This document shows, one piece after another, positions 45,031-52,646 of a stretch of DNA of 64,000 nucleotides. The translations under genes were made by a program, and so were the position numbers. The stretch lies in NCBI RefSeq assembly GCF_001552635.1, contig NZ_BCRO01000037.1:52305-116304 (forward strand). Reading direction: 5' to 3'. Position 1 is the stretch's first letter. The number at the start of each line of letters is the position of its first letter. This stretch comes from Actinomadura hibisca NBRC 15177. GTDB lineage: Bacteria > Actinomycetota > Actinomycetes > Streptosporangiales > Streptosporangiaceae. Below the pieces are notes generated by a model. The model did no database searches. It was not told where the DNA came from and saw only the letters and a list, made by a program, of their open reading frames with translations.

Positions 45031-45471
45031 ATGGCTCAGGTCACCGCAACCACGACGGCCGCGATCGCCGCCCCGCCCCAGCGGGTGCTGGCGGCGCTGG
45101 CCGACTACACCACCGTCCGGCCGCGGCTGCTCACCGCGCACTACAGCGAGTACGAGGTGCGCGAGGGCGGGCAGGGCGCGGGCACGGTCGTGCACTGGAA
45201 GCTCGCCGCCACCTCCAAGCGGGTGCGCGACTGCCTGCTGTCGGTGACCATGCCCGACGCGAGCACGCTGGTGGAGACCGACGCCAACTCGTCGATGGTC
45301 ACCACCTGGAAGGTGACGCCCTCCGGCGAGGGCTCGCGCGTCCAGGTGACGACGACGTGGAAGGGCGCGGGAGGCGTCGGCGGCTTCTTCGAGCGGACCT
45401 TCGCCCCGCGCGGCCTGACCCGCATCTACGACGAGCAGCTCGCCAAGCTCCCCTCCGTGCTGGACGCCTAG
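45031..45471 (+). CDS. SRPBCC (START/Bet v1-like) family protein
   Basis: 146 residues from ATG 45031 (45022 also in frame but its ribosome site would be too close). Pattern AIAAPPQRVLAALADYTTVRPRLL, the long strand region VTTTWK and terminal helix (LTRIYDEQLAKL) match a polyketide-cyclase-like hydrophobic-ligand cavity. Ligand unknown. Its stop shares the CTAG with the convergent acidic small gene. Confidence 0.85.
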   Translation: MAQVTATTTAAIAAPPQRVLAALADYTTVRPRLLTAHYSEYEVREGGQGAGTVVHWKLAATSKRVRDCLLSVTMPDASTLVETDANSSMVTTWKVTPSGEGSRVQVTTTWKGAGGVGGFFERTFAPRGLTRIYDEQLAKLPSVLDA

Positions 45472-45689
45472 GCGGTGGGGCCGGTCTTCTCCGGCGGCTC
45501 GCTGTCGGGGTCGTCCTCGACGGCGGGCCGGTCCTCGGCCTCGCCGACCTCCTGGAGGCCGTCCGGTAGCTCGGTGTAGTCGTCGATCGGCACGTCCCTG
45601 GGGATGATCTTGTCCTCGTCGCGCTCCTCGGCGCCCGAGCGCATGGCGATCGCGTCGGACTCGCCGCCGAGCCTGCCCGGCCTGGTCAT
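45468..45689 (-). CDS. Small acidic hypothetical protein
   Basis: 73 residues, strongly acidic and Pro-rich in the second half, likely disordered; contains RDVPIDDYTELPDGLQEVG. No known domain recognised. ATG 45689 follows AAGGAG. Ends in a shared CTAG with the SRPBCC gene. Confidence 0.6.
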   Translation of the reverse strand: MTRPGRLGGESDAIAMRSGAEERDEDKIIPRDVPIDDYTELPDGLQEVGEAEDRPAVEDDPDSEPPEKTGPTA

Positions 45690-45801
45690 CGCGGACTCCT
45701 TCCGATGGTTGTGCGTCCGCCTTCTGTTATCTCCATCCGGCGGAAATCAATCCAGGTCAGGGCGTGTTGCACGGAAAGTCCCGCTTCAGGAAGGCAGTGT
45801 C

Positions 45802-46515
45802 GTGCGCGTCGAGATCTGGTCCGATCTGATCTGTCCGTGGTGCTACATCGGCAAGCGCCGCTTCGAGAAGGCGCTGGCCGCCTTCGACCACCGCGACGAG
45901 GTGGAGGTGGTGCACCGGTCGTTCCAGCTGGACCCGAGCACGCCGCGGGGCGAGGCCCACGACCTGGCCGAGATGCTGGCCGCGAAGTTCGGGATGCCGC
46001 GCGAGCGGGCGGTGTCGATGAACCGCGAGATGGAGGCGCGCGCCGCCGAGGACGGCCTGACGTACAACCTGGTGGGCGGCTCGGTGGGCAACACGGCCGA
46101 CGCTCACCGCCTGCTGCACCTGGCGGAGGCGAAGAACATCCAGCCTCAGGTCCTGGAGGCGTTCTACAAGGCGTACTTCACCGACCAGAAGTCCCTGTTC
46201 GACCGCGACTCGCTGCTGGCGGTGGCGACCGAAGCGGGCCTGCCCGCCGAAGAGACGGCCCGGGTACTGGACTCGGACGAATACGCCGACGCGGTGGTGT
46301 CCGACCAGCAGGCGGCGCAGCAAATGGGCGCGACGGGCGTGCCGTTCTTCGTACTGGACAACCGCTACGGAGTCTCGGGGGCCCAGCCGACAGAGCTGTT
46401 CGCCCAAGCCCTGACGCAGGCATGGAACGAGTCACGCCCGGTGCTCCTGGAGGGCCCCGGCGAAACCTGCACCGACGACACCTGCGCCGTCCCGGAATCC
46501 AAGACCGGAGCCTAA
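45802..46515 (+). CDS. DsbA/FrnE-family thioredoxin-fold oxidoreductase
   Basis: 237 residues. Redox motif CPWC in SDLICPWCYIGKRRF near residue 11, helical insert typical of the FrnE/2-hydroxychromene isomerase group, and cis-Pro strand GVPFFVLDNRYGVSGAQ. No signal peptide, so a cytoplasmic FrnE-like protein (thiol-disulfide or polyketide-related). Start GTG 45802 with AGGAAGG 7 bases upstream. Confidence 0.9.
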   Translation: MRVEIWSDLICPWCYIGKRRFEKALAAFDHRDEVEVVHRSFQLDPSTPRGEAHDLAEMLAAKFGMPRERAVSMNREMEARAAEDGLTYNLVGGSVGNTADAHRLLHLAEAKNIQPQVLEAFYKAYFTDQKSLFDRDSLLAVATEAGLPAEETARVLDSDEYADAVVSDQQAAQQMGATGVPFFVLDNRYGVSGAQPTELFAQALTQAWNESRPVLLEGPGETCTDDTCAVPESKTGA

Positions 46516-46621
46516 GCGGCGCGGCGAGTTCGCGGTGGCACGCCTGACCGGCCTGAGCCGGGCATAGGTGGTACGGGCGGCTGAGGTTGTTGCACGTCTG
46601 TCCCGGCGGTCGGGCCTGTGG

Positions 46622-47488
46622 TCACGGGCGGAGCGCGGGCACGAGGTTGAGGAGGTGGGTGCAGGCTTTGAGCAGGTGTTCGCGTAGAGGGTGGGCTCGG
46701 GTCGCGAAAGCGCGTTGTAGGGCCGCGTACTCTGCGCGGCCCTCTGCCGTCTCGATGCGGATGGGACGATAGCCCAGTGCGCTCAGGTCGTACGGGCTGG
46801 CTCGCATGTCCACCGCTCGCACGTCGCGGGCCAGTTCGAAGCAGTCGGCCACCAGTTCTCCGCTGACCAGCGGCGACAGTTTGTAGGCCCACTTGTACAG
46901 GTCCATGTTGGCGTGCAGGCAGCCCGGCTGCTCCAGTTCGGGCTGGCGTTCGCGGGTGGGCTGGAGCACGTTCAGCGGGCGTGCCTTCGGCGTGAAGAAC
47001 CGGAATGCGTCGAAGTGGCTGCATCGCACGCCGCGTTCCTCCACGACCGCCGCCGTCTCGTCCGGTGTCAGGCGCAGCGGCCATGCCTGGTGGCGGATCT
47101 CCTCGGCCCGGTAGACCATCGCCCACTCGTGCATCCCGAAGCAGCCAAAGTGCGCGGGACGGGACGCGGTGGCGCGCAGCAGCTCCGCGATCCACTCGAC
47201 GGACGAGCGCCGCCGTTCCAGCAGGCCCGCCGTGTCCAGCGTCGCGCCGCCCTCGACGTCCAGGTAGTCCTTGCCGAACCCGGTCGCGCCTTCGAGCAGC
47301 ACCCCGGCTCCGGGGTGCCATTCGCGCAGCCGGGCGGGCCGGTGGCTGTAGTAGGTGAACAGGAAGTCCTCGACCGGGTGCGCCTCGCGGCGTGCCTTGC
47401 GCTCCACGTGCGGGTCGATCCATGCGGCGACGCGCCGCCGGTGCGCCGCCTGCCGCGCCCGCCACTGATCTTCGGCCAGAACCTCCAC
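46622..47488 (-). CDS. Putative 3-methyladenine DNA glycosylase (family-named)
   Basis: 288 residues from GTG 47488. Readable family signature: HPVEDFLFTYYSHRPARLREWHPG early on, then GCFGMHEWAMVYR and HFDAFRFFTPKARPLN, and PGCLHANMDLYKWAYKL. Actinobacterial databases name this family 3-methyladenine DNA glycosylase, but no helix-hairpin-helix or AlkA/Tag motif is evident, so the activity is not proven by sequence. The longer frame to 47536 starts inside a strong hairpin and is disfavoured. Downstream of YceI on the same strand. Confidence 0.65.
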   Translation of the reverse strand: MEVLAEDQWRARQAAHRRRVAAWIDPHVERKARREAHPVEDFLFTYYSHRPARLREWHPGAGVLLEGATGFGKDYLDVEGGATLDTAGLLERRRSSVEWIAELLRATASRPAHFGCFGMHEWAMVYRAEEIRHQAWPLRLTPDETAAVVEERGVRCSHFDAFRFFTPKARPLNVLQPTRERQPELEQPGCLHANMDLYKWAYKLSPLVSGELVADCFELARDVRAVDMRASPYDLSALGYRPIRIETAEGRAEYAALQRAFATRAHPLREHLLKACTHLLNLVPALRP

Positions 47489-47500
47489 GCGCAGCAGGAT

Positions 47501-47536
47501 ATGTGGGGTCGGGCGGCGTGCCGTCCGACCCCACAT
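47501..47536 (-). terminator. Long hairpin between YceI and glycosylase-family gene
   Basis: 16-bp stem with one mismatch (47501-47516 with 47521-47536, CGTG loop), 29 bp after the YceI stop. It would terminate YceI transcription and separates it from the next gene. Confidence 0.7.
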
Positions 47537-47565
47537 GCGATGGGTTGGGAAATCGGCGCGTTGGG

Positions 47566-48111
47566 TCAGGACGGTTCGATGAACTGGAGGTCCAGGCTGA
47601 TCTTCACCACCTCGCCCAGGAGGCCGGGGGCGAAGTCCAGGCCGTAGTCGCGGCGGCGGATCTCGCCCGTCGCCTCGAAGCCCGCGTGGCGGCCGGTGCC
47701 GCCGAAGTCCTCCACGCCGCCGAACTCCAGCGCCAGGGTGATCGGCCGCGTCACCTCGCCGATGGTCAGCTCGCCCTCCAGCTTCCAGTCCTCGCCGTCG
47801 GGGACGATCGCGGTCGAGCGGTAGGTCAGCGTCGGGCGCTTCGCCACGTCCAGCAGGTCGGACGCCAGCACGTGGGCGTCGCGGTCGTTGTTGCCGGTGT
47901 TGATGGAGGCGACCTCGATCGTGGCGGTGACCGAGGTGGTGTCCAGCGTCTCGCCCACCGTCAGGTCGGCGGTGAACTTCTCGAAGCGGCCCCGCACCTT
48001 GGAGATCCCGAGGTGGCGGATCGTGAAACCGACCGCCGAGTGCAGGGGGTCCAGCGCCCAGTGACCGGCGGCGAGGGGGACGGAAACGGTGTCGGTGCTC
48101 TGCGTCGTCAT
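47566..48111 (-). CDS. YceI-family lipid-binding protein
   Basis: 181 residues. Pattern of the YceI beta-barrel: WALDPLHSAVGFTIRHLGISKVRGRF, INTGNNDRDAHVLASDLLDVAKRPTLTYRS and LTIGEVTRPITLALEF. Family members bind isoprenoid lipids. No signal peptide, as usual in actinobacteria. Divergent from an XRE regulator 102 bp away that probably controls it. Confidence 0.93.
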   Translation of the reverse strand: MTTQSTDTVSVPLAAGHWALDPLHSAVGFTIRHLGISKVRGRFEKFTADLTVGETLDTTSVTATIEVASINTGNNDRDAHVLASDLLDVAKRPTLTYRSTAIVPDGEDWKLEGELTIGEVTRPITLALEFGGVEDFGGTGRHAGFEATGEIRRRDYGLDFAPGLLGEVVKISLDLQFIEPS

Positions 48112-48213
48112 GTCCGCAACGCTGCCGGGCGGCGTGGTGTGTAGGGAGACCGCGCTGAGACTGGCCCTGCCGGGGCCACGCTAAGCGCCACCCCAGCGGT
48201 TACCGTTTTCAGG

Positions 48214-49089
48214 GTGAGCGACACTCTCGCCAGTGACAACGAGCTGGGCACGTTCCTGCGCACCCGCCGCGAGGCCGTCGCCCCGGCCGAGGTCGGGCTG
48301 CCCGCCGGGTCGCGCCGCCGCACGCCCGGCCTGCGCCGTTCGGAGCTGGCCACGCTCGCCGGGATCAGCGTGGAGTACCTGACCCGGCTGGAGCAGGGCC
48401 GCGACCGCCGCCCGTCCGCGCAGGTCCTCGGCGCGCTCGCCGACGCGTTGCGGTTGTCGATGGAGGAGCGCATGCACCTCAACTACGCCGCCAACGCCGC
48501 CGAGGGCGCGAGCCTGTTCCCCTGTCCGAAGGCCCGGCCGGTGACGCAGGCCGTGCGGCCGACGGTGCGGGCGCTGCTGGAGACGCTGGAGCCCACGCCC
48601 GCCGTGCTCGTCAATCACCTCACCGGCGTGCTGGCGCACACCGGCGGCTACGCGCGCGTGTTCGGGGCGGTCGGCGCGCTGGACGGCGCGGAGCCCAACC
48701 TCGCCCGGTACGTGTTCACCGACGGCCGGTCCCGCGCCGCCTACCCCGACTGGGACCGCGTCGCCGACGAGATGGCGTCCTGGATCCGGCAGGTCTGCTC
48801 GATGGACCAGCCGCCCGTCCCGCAGCTCGTCCGGGATCTGACGATCGGCGCGGGGGCCGCCTTCTCCAAGCGGGTCGAGTCGCAGCCCGCGTTCGTGCCG
48901 CGCACCGGCCTGCAACGCCTCCACCATCCGGAGGCGGGCGAGTTGCGCCTGTCGTACGAGGCGCTGGAGCTGCCGCCCGACGACGGGCAGCGCCTGCTGG
49001 TCTACCTGCCCGCCGACGACGCCACGGCCGCCGCGCTCGACCTGCTCGCCGGACGCCGCCCCGGGGGCCTGCGCGCGGTGAACGCCTGA
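48214..49089 (+). CDS. XRE/MmyB-type transcriptional regulator
   Basis: 291 residues. Helix-turn-helix at about 45-70 (RRSELATLAGISVEYLTRLEQGRDRRPS), followed by a MmyB-like ligand-binding PAS-type domain from about 105 (PTPAVLVNHLTGVLAHTGGYARVFG). Family members sense fatty-acid-like ligands and often sit beside the gene they control, here the divergent YceI gene. GTG 48214 or a nearby codon starts the frame. The histidine kinase gene follows 16 bp later. Confidence 0.9.
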   Translation: MSDTLASDNELGTFLRTRREAVAPAEVGLPAGSRRRTPGLRRSELATLAGISVEYLTRLEQGRDRRPSAQVLGALADALRLSMEERMHLNYAANAAEGASLFPCPKARPVTQAVRPTVRALLETLEPTPAVLVNHLTGVLAHTGGYARVFGAVGALDGAEPNLARYVFTDGRSRAAYPDWDRVADEMASWIRQVCSMDQPPVPQLVRDLTIGAGAAFSKRVESQPAFVPRTGLQRLHHPEAGELRLSYEALELPPDDGQRLLVYLPADDATAAALDLLAGRRPGGLRAVNA

Positions 49090-49105
49090 CCGGACCCGGC
49101 CTAAC

Positions 49106-51244
49106 ATGGCCGGAATGACCCTTTCGCACGGTTCCGCGCTCGCCCCGCGCACGGCGCGCGCGATCGCCGTGGCCGTGCTGGCGGCGTTCACCTGCGTCTA
49201 CCTCCTCGCGGCGATCAGCGGGCCGGGCGACGCGGCCGTGGTGGTGCCGCTGTCGCTGGCGGTGCTCGCGCTGCACCTGCCGCACGTGCTGCCGGGCCTG
49301 CGCCGGTGCCGGGGCCGGTGGCTGGCCCCGGTCCAGGCGGTGCCCGCTTGTGTCGCGGTCCTGGGGTTCGGCGTCACGGTCGGGATGCTGGGCCTGGTCG
49401 TGGGCGCGCTGCTGCTGCGGTCGGCGTGGCGGATGGCGGCCCTGGCGACGGCCGCCGCCGCCGTGGTCGCGGCGGGCCGGGCCGGGACGGCGGCGGGCGC
49501 GCTCGACATGACGATCACCGTGGGCCTGACCGGGCTGGTGTCCTACGGCCTGTGCCGCCTGGCCGACCGGTTCGAGGAGGCGCACGCCGCGCGCCGCTCG
49601 CTGGCGATGGCGGCCGTGGAGGAGGAGCGGCTGCGGATGGCCGCCGCCCTGAACGACGGCGTCGGGCGCGGCCTGGACACGATCGCCGCCGCCCGCCCCG
49701 ACGATCTGGACGCGACGCTGGAAACGACGCGCCGCGCGCTGGCCACCGCCCGTGCAGCCGCCTCGGAGCTGCGCAGCCTCTCACTGGCCCCCGAGATGGC
49801 GGCCGCGCGCGGAATGCTGGCCGCCGCCGGCATCGCCGCGACCGTCCGCACCGGCCACGCCGAACCCCTCGGCCAGGCGGGCACGCTGCTGGCGGCGGTG
49901 CTGCGCGAGGCCGTCACCGACGTGGTGCGGCAGGGCACCGCGACGCGCTGCGAGATCGAGACGACCGGCCGGGACGACCGGGTCGTCCTGCGCGTGACCA
50001 GCGACGGCGTGCGCACGGCGGCGCGCGGCGCGGAGGCCCTGACGCCCCTGGCCGGGCGCGTCGCGGCGGCGGGCGGCGACCTCGCCATGGCCCTGGAGGA
50101 CGACGGCCGTTTCACCGTGACGGCGTCGGTCCGCGCCACGCCGCCGCCCAAGCCCCGCCCCAGCGGCGAGTACCGGCTGTCGCTGCTGGTGCTCGCGATG
50201 GTGCTGGCCGGTTTCTCGGTCAAGGCGCTGCTGCTGATGCCGCCCGCGCACGCGCTGGCGGCCGTCCCCCTGCTCGTGGCGAGCTGCGCCCTCACCCTGC
50301 GGCGCTCCCGCGAGCACCGGGGCTGGGCGCTGGCGGCCCTCGCGCTGCTCGCCTACGTGCCGTTGTTGTGGTTCGGGAAGGCATGGGGCGGCACGCCTGG
50401 CTTCCTGACGGGCGCGCTGCTGGTGTGGTTGCCCGCCGCCGTCGCATGGCCGCTGGTGGTGGCGATCATGGCGAGCATGGGCGTGCTGGCGCAGGCGTTC
50501 GGGCAGGGCACCCCCGTCGTGGTGAATTCGGTGGTGAGCGTGCTGGTCAGCGGGCTGGTGGTGTCCGGGCTGGTGCGCCTGGCGCGGCTCGCCGACGAGT
50601 TGCGCGCGGCGGAGACGGGCCTGGCGCGGGCGGCGGTCGTCCAGGAGCGGCTGCGCACTGCCCGCGACCTGCACGACCTGCTCGGCCACACTCTCGCCGC
50701 CATCCTGCTGAAAGGCGAGCTGGCCCGCCGCCTGCGCGCCGTCGCGCCCGAACGCGCCGACGCGGAGCTGGCCGACATCGTCGCGATGGCGGAGCAGGCC
50801 CGCGCCGACATGGAGACGGTGACGGGCGCGGCCCCGAACCTGGACCTGGCCAAGGAGCTGGAGTCGGCTCGCTCAGTGCTGGCCGCCGCCGGTATCGAGG
50901 TGCAGGTGACGCGCGACGACGACGTCCTACCCGAGCACGAGGCGGTGCTGAGCACGGTGCTGCGCGAGGCGGTCACGAACGTCCTGCGGCACAGCGCCGC
51001 CGAACGCGTGGAGATCGAGGTCGCGCGCGACGGCCTGACCGTGCGCAACGACGGCGTTCCGGCGCAGGTGAAGCCGCCCGGCGCGGGCATCGGCAACCTG
51101 TCCACGCGGCTGGCCGCGCTGGGCGGACGCCTGGAGGCGCGCCCGCTCGGCGGCGGCTCGTTCCAGCTCACCGCGCGACTCGACGCGGCGGACGGCCCCG
51201 ATCCGGCCGCCCGTCAGGTCGGCTCAGAGCCAGCCCGCCTCTGA
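49106..51244 (+). CDS. Histidine kinase with N-terminal degenerate kinase copy (NarL-type)
   Basis: 712 residues in two homologous halves, each with membrane helices followed by a kinase core. Second half: helices at 357-490, H-box ERLRTARDLHDLLGHTL (His 523), ATP-binding boxes LREAVTNVLRHS and VRNDGVP / GAGIGNLSTR. First half: helices at 17-150, ERLRMAAALNDGVGRGL in which the His becomes Asn 183, and LREAVTDVVRQG with the N-box Asn changed to Asp. So half one is a pseudokinase and half two a HisKA_3-type kinase. The convergent LuxR regulator at 51224 is the likely partner. Confidence 0.88.
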   Translation: MAGMTLSHGSALAPRTARAIAVAVLAAFTCVYLLAAISGPGDAAVVVPLSLAVLALHLPHVLPGLRRCRGRWLAPVQAVPACVAVLGFGVTVGMLGLVVGALLLRSAWRMAALATAAAAVVAAGRAGTAAGALDMTITVGLTGLVSYGLCRLADRFEEAHAARRSLAMAAVEEERLRMAAALNDGVGRGLDTIAAARPDDLDATLETTRRALATARAAASELRSLSLAPEMAAARGMLAAAGIAATVRTGHAEPLGQAGTLLAAVLREAVTDVVRQGTATRCEIETTGRDDRVVLRVTSDGVRTAARGAEALTPLAGRVAAAGGDLAMALEDDGRFTVTASVRATPPPKPRPSGEYRLSLLVLAMVLAGFSVKALLLMPPAHALAAVPLLVASCALTLRRSREHRGWALAALALLAYVPLLWFGKAWGGTPGFLTGALLVWLPAAVAWPLVVAIMASMGVLAQAFGQGTPVVVNSVVSVLVSGLVVSGLVRLARLADELRAAETGLARAAVVQERLRTARDLHDLLGHTLAAILLKGELARRLRAVAPERADAELADIVAMAEQARADMETVTGAAPNLDLAKELESARSVLAAAGIEVQVTRDDDVLPEHEAVLSTVLREAVTNVLRHSAAERVEIEVARDGLTVRNDGVPAQVKPPGAGIGNLSTRLAALGGRLEARPLGGGSFQLTARLDAADGPDPAARQVGSEPARL

Positions 51245-51829
51245 CGCGATCCGCACCGCGTCCGTGCGGCCTCGCGCGTTCAGCTTCGCCACGATCGCCG
51301 TCAGGTTGTTGCGGACCGTGCCCGCCGACAGGTGCAGCCGTCCCGCGATCTCGTCGGGCTCGGCCCCCTCCGCCGTCAGCCGCAGCACGTCCTTCTCGCG
51401 CGGCGTCAGCGGGTCGTCGGCCAGGTCCCACGCCGCCACCGCCAGCTCCGGGTCCAGCACCCGTTCCCCGGCGGCCACGCGGCGGATCGCCGCGACCAGC
51501 TCGTCCGGCGGCGCGGTCTTGAGCATGAAGCCCGCCACCTTCGCCCCGAGCGCCCGCCGCAGGTGGCCGGGCTTGCCGTGCCCGGTCAGCATCAGCGAAC
51601 GGCAGCCGGGCAGCTTGGCGTGCAGCTCGGCGGCGGCCGTCAGCCCGTCGCCGCCCGGCATGTCGATGTCCAGGACCGCCACGTCGGGCCGGTGCGCCAG
51701 CGCCGCGCGCACCGCGTCCGGGCCCGACGCCACGTCGGCGACGATCTCCAGGTCGGGCTCCAGGTCCAGCAGCGCGACCAGCGCGCCGCGCACCACGTGC
51801 TGGTCTTCGGCGATCAGTACCCGGATCAC
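51224..51829 (-). CDS. LuxR/NarL-family response regulator
   Basis: 201 residues. Receiver with EDQ acidic pocket, phosphorylated Asp in VAVLDIDMPGG, Thr in MLTGHG and Lys in MLKTAPP. C-terminal LuxR helix-turn-helix LTPREKDVLRLTAEG and LSAGTVRNNLTAIVAKL. Its last 21 bp overlap the convergent kinase end. The exporter genes begin 85 bp upstream on the other strand and are the likely regulated target. Confidence 0.94.
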   Translation of the reverse strand: MIRVLIAEDQHVVRGALVALLDLEPDLEIVADVASGPDAVRAALAHRPDVAVLDIDMPGGDGLTAAAELHAKLPGCRSLMLTGHGKPGHLRRALGAKVAGFMLKTAPPDELVAAIRRVAAGERVLDPELAVAAWDLADDPLTPREKDVLRLTAEGAEPDEIAGRLHLSAGTVRNNLTAIVAKLNARGRTDAVRIASEAGWL

Positions 51830-51914
51830 GGCACGACCCTACCCGTGACGATCTCACGGGCGGCCGGTGACGGCCTCTCTGGAGGATCGCGCCGCAGGTC
51901 AGCAGGCTGGAGGC

Positions 51915-52646
51915 ATGGACGAAGCGGTGGTGCTGGACGCGGTCAGCAAGGTCTACGGCAAGGGCGGGGGCGCGGTCGCGGCCCTGCGGGAGGTCTCGGT
52001 GGGGCTGCCCAGGGGCGGGTTCACCGCCGTGATGGGGCCTTCGGGTTCGGGCAAGAGCACCTTCCTGCACTGCGCGGCGGGGCTCGACCGGCCCACGTCC
52101 GGGGTAGTGCGGCTCGGCGGGCAGGACCTGTCGGGCATGAACGAGACGGCGCTGACCAGGCTGCGGCGCGAGCGCGTCGGGTTCGTCTTCCAGGCGTTCA
52201 ACCTGGTGCCGTCGCTGACGGTCGCGCAGAACGTCGCGCTGCCGCTCAAGCTCGCCGGGAGCCGCCCCGACCGCGCCCGGCTGGCGGAGGTGCTGGAGCG
52301 CGTCGGGCTGGCCGGGCGCGCCGGGCACCGGCCCGCCGAGCTGTCGGGCGGGCAGCAGCAGCGCGTCGCGATCGCCCGCGCCCTGGTCACCGGGCCCGAG
52401 GTCGTGTTCGGCGACGAGCCGACCGGAGCGCTCGACACCGTGACCGCGCGCGACGTGCTGGCGCTGCTGCGCGGCGTCGTGGACGAGCTGGGCCAGACCG
52501 TCGTCATGGTCACCCACGACCCGGTGGCGGCCGCCTGCGCCGACACCGTCCTCTACCTGGCCGACGGGCGGATCGTGGACACGATGAGCGCCCCGACCGC
52601 CGCCGGTGTCGCCGACCGCATGACCCGTCTGGGGGCCTACGCCTGA
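51915..52646 (+). CDS. ABC transporter ATP-binding protein (MacB/LolD type)
   Basis: 243 residues. Walker A GPSGSGKST, Q-loop FVFQAFNLVPS, signature LSGGQQQRVAIARA, Walker B EVVFGDEPTGALD, H-loop MVTHDP. ATG 51915 is chosen; an upstream GTG at 51867 would add 16 non-conserved residues. It overlaps the permease start by one base (TGATG). Confidence 0.95.
   Translation: MDEAVVLDAVSKVYGKGGGAVAALREVSVGLPRGGFTAVMGPSGSGKSTFLHCAAGLDRPTSGVVRLGGQDLSGMNETALTRLRRERVGFVFQAFNLVPSLTVAQNVALPLKLAGSRPDRARLAEVLERVGLAGRAGHRPAELSGGQQQRVAIARALVTGPEVVFGDEPTGALDTVTARDVLALLRGVVDELGQTVVMVTHDPVAAACADTVLYLADGRIVDTMSAPTAAGVADRMTRLGAYA

Noticed and set aside
47488..47536. Extended start for the glycosylase-family gene at 47536
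   Set aside because: The extra 16 residues derive from a terminator-like hairpin and do not resemble the family N-terminus.
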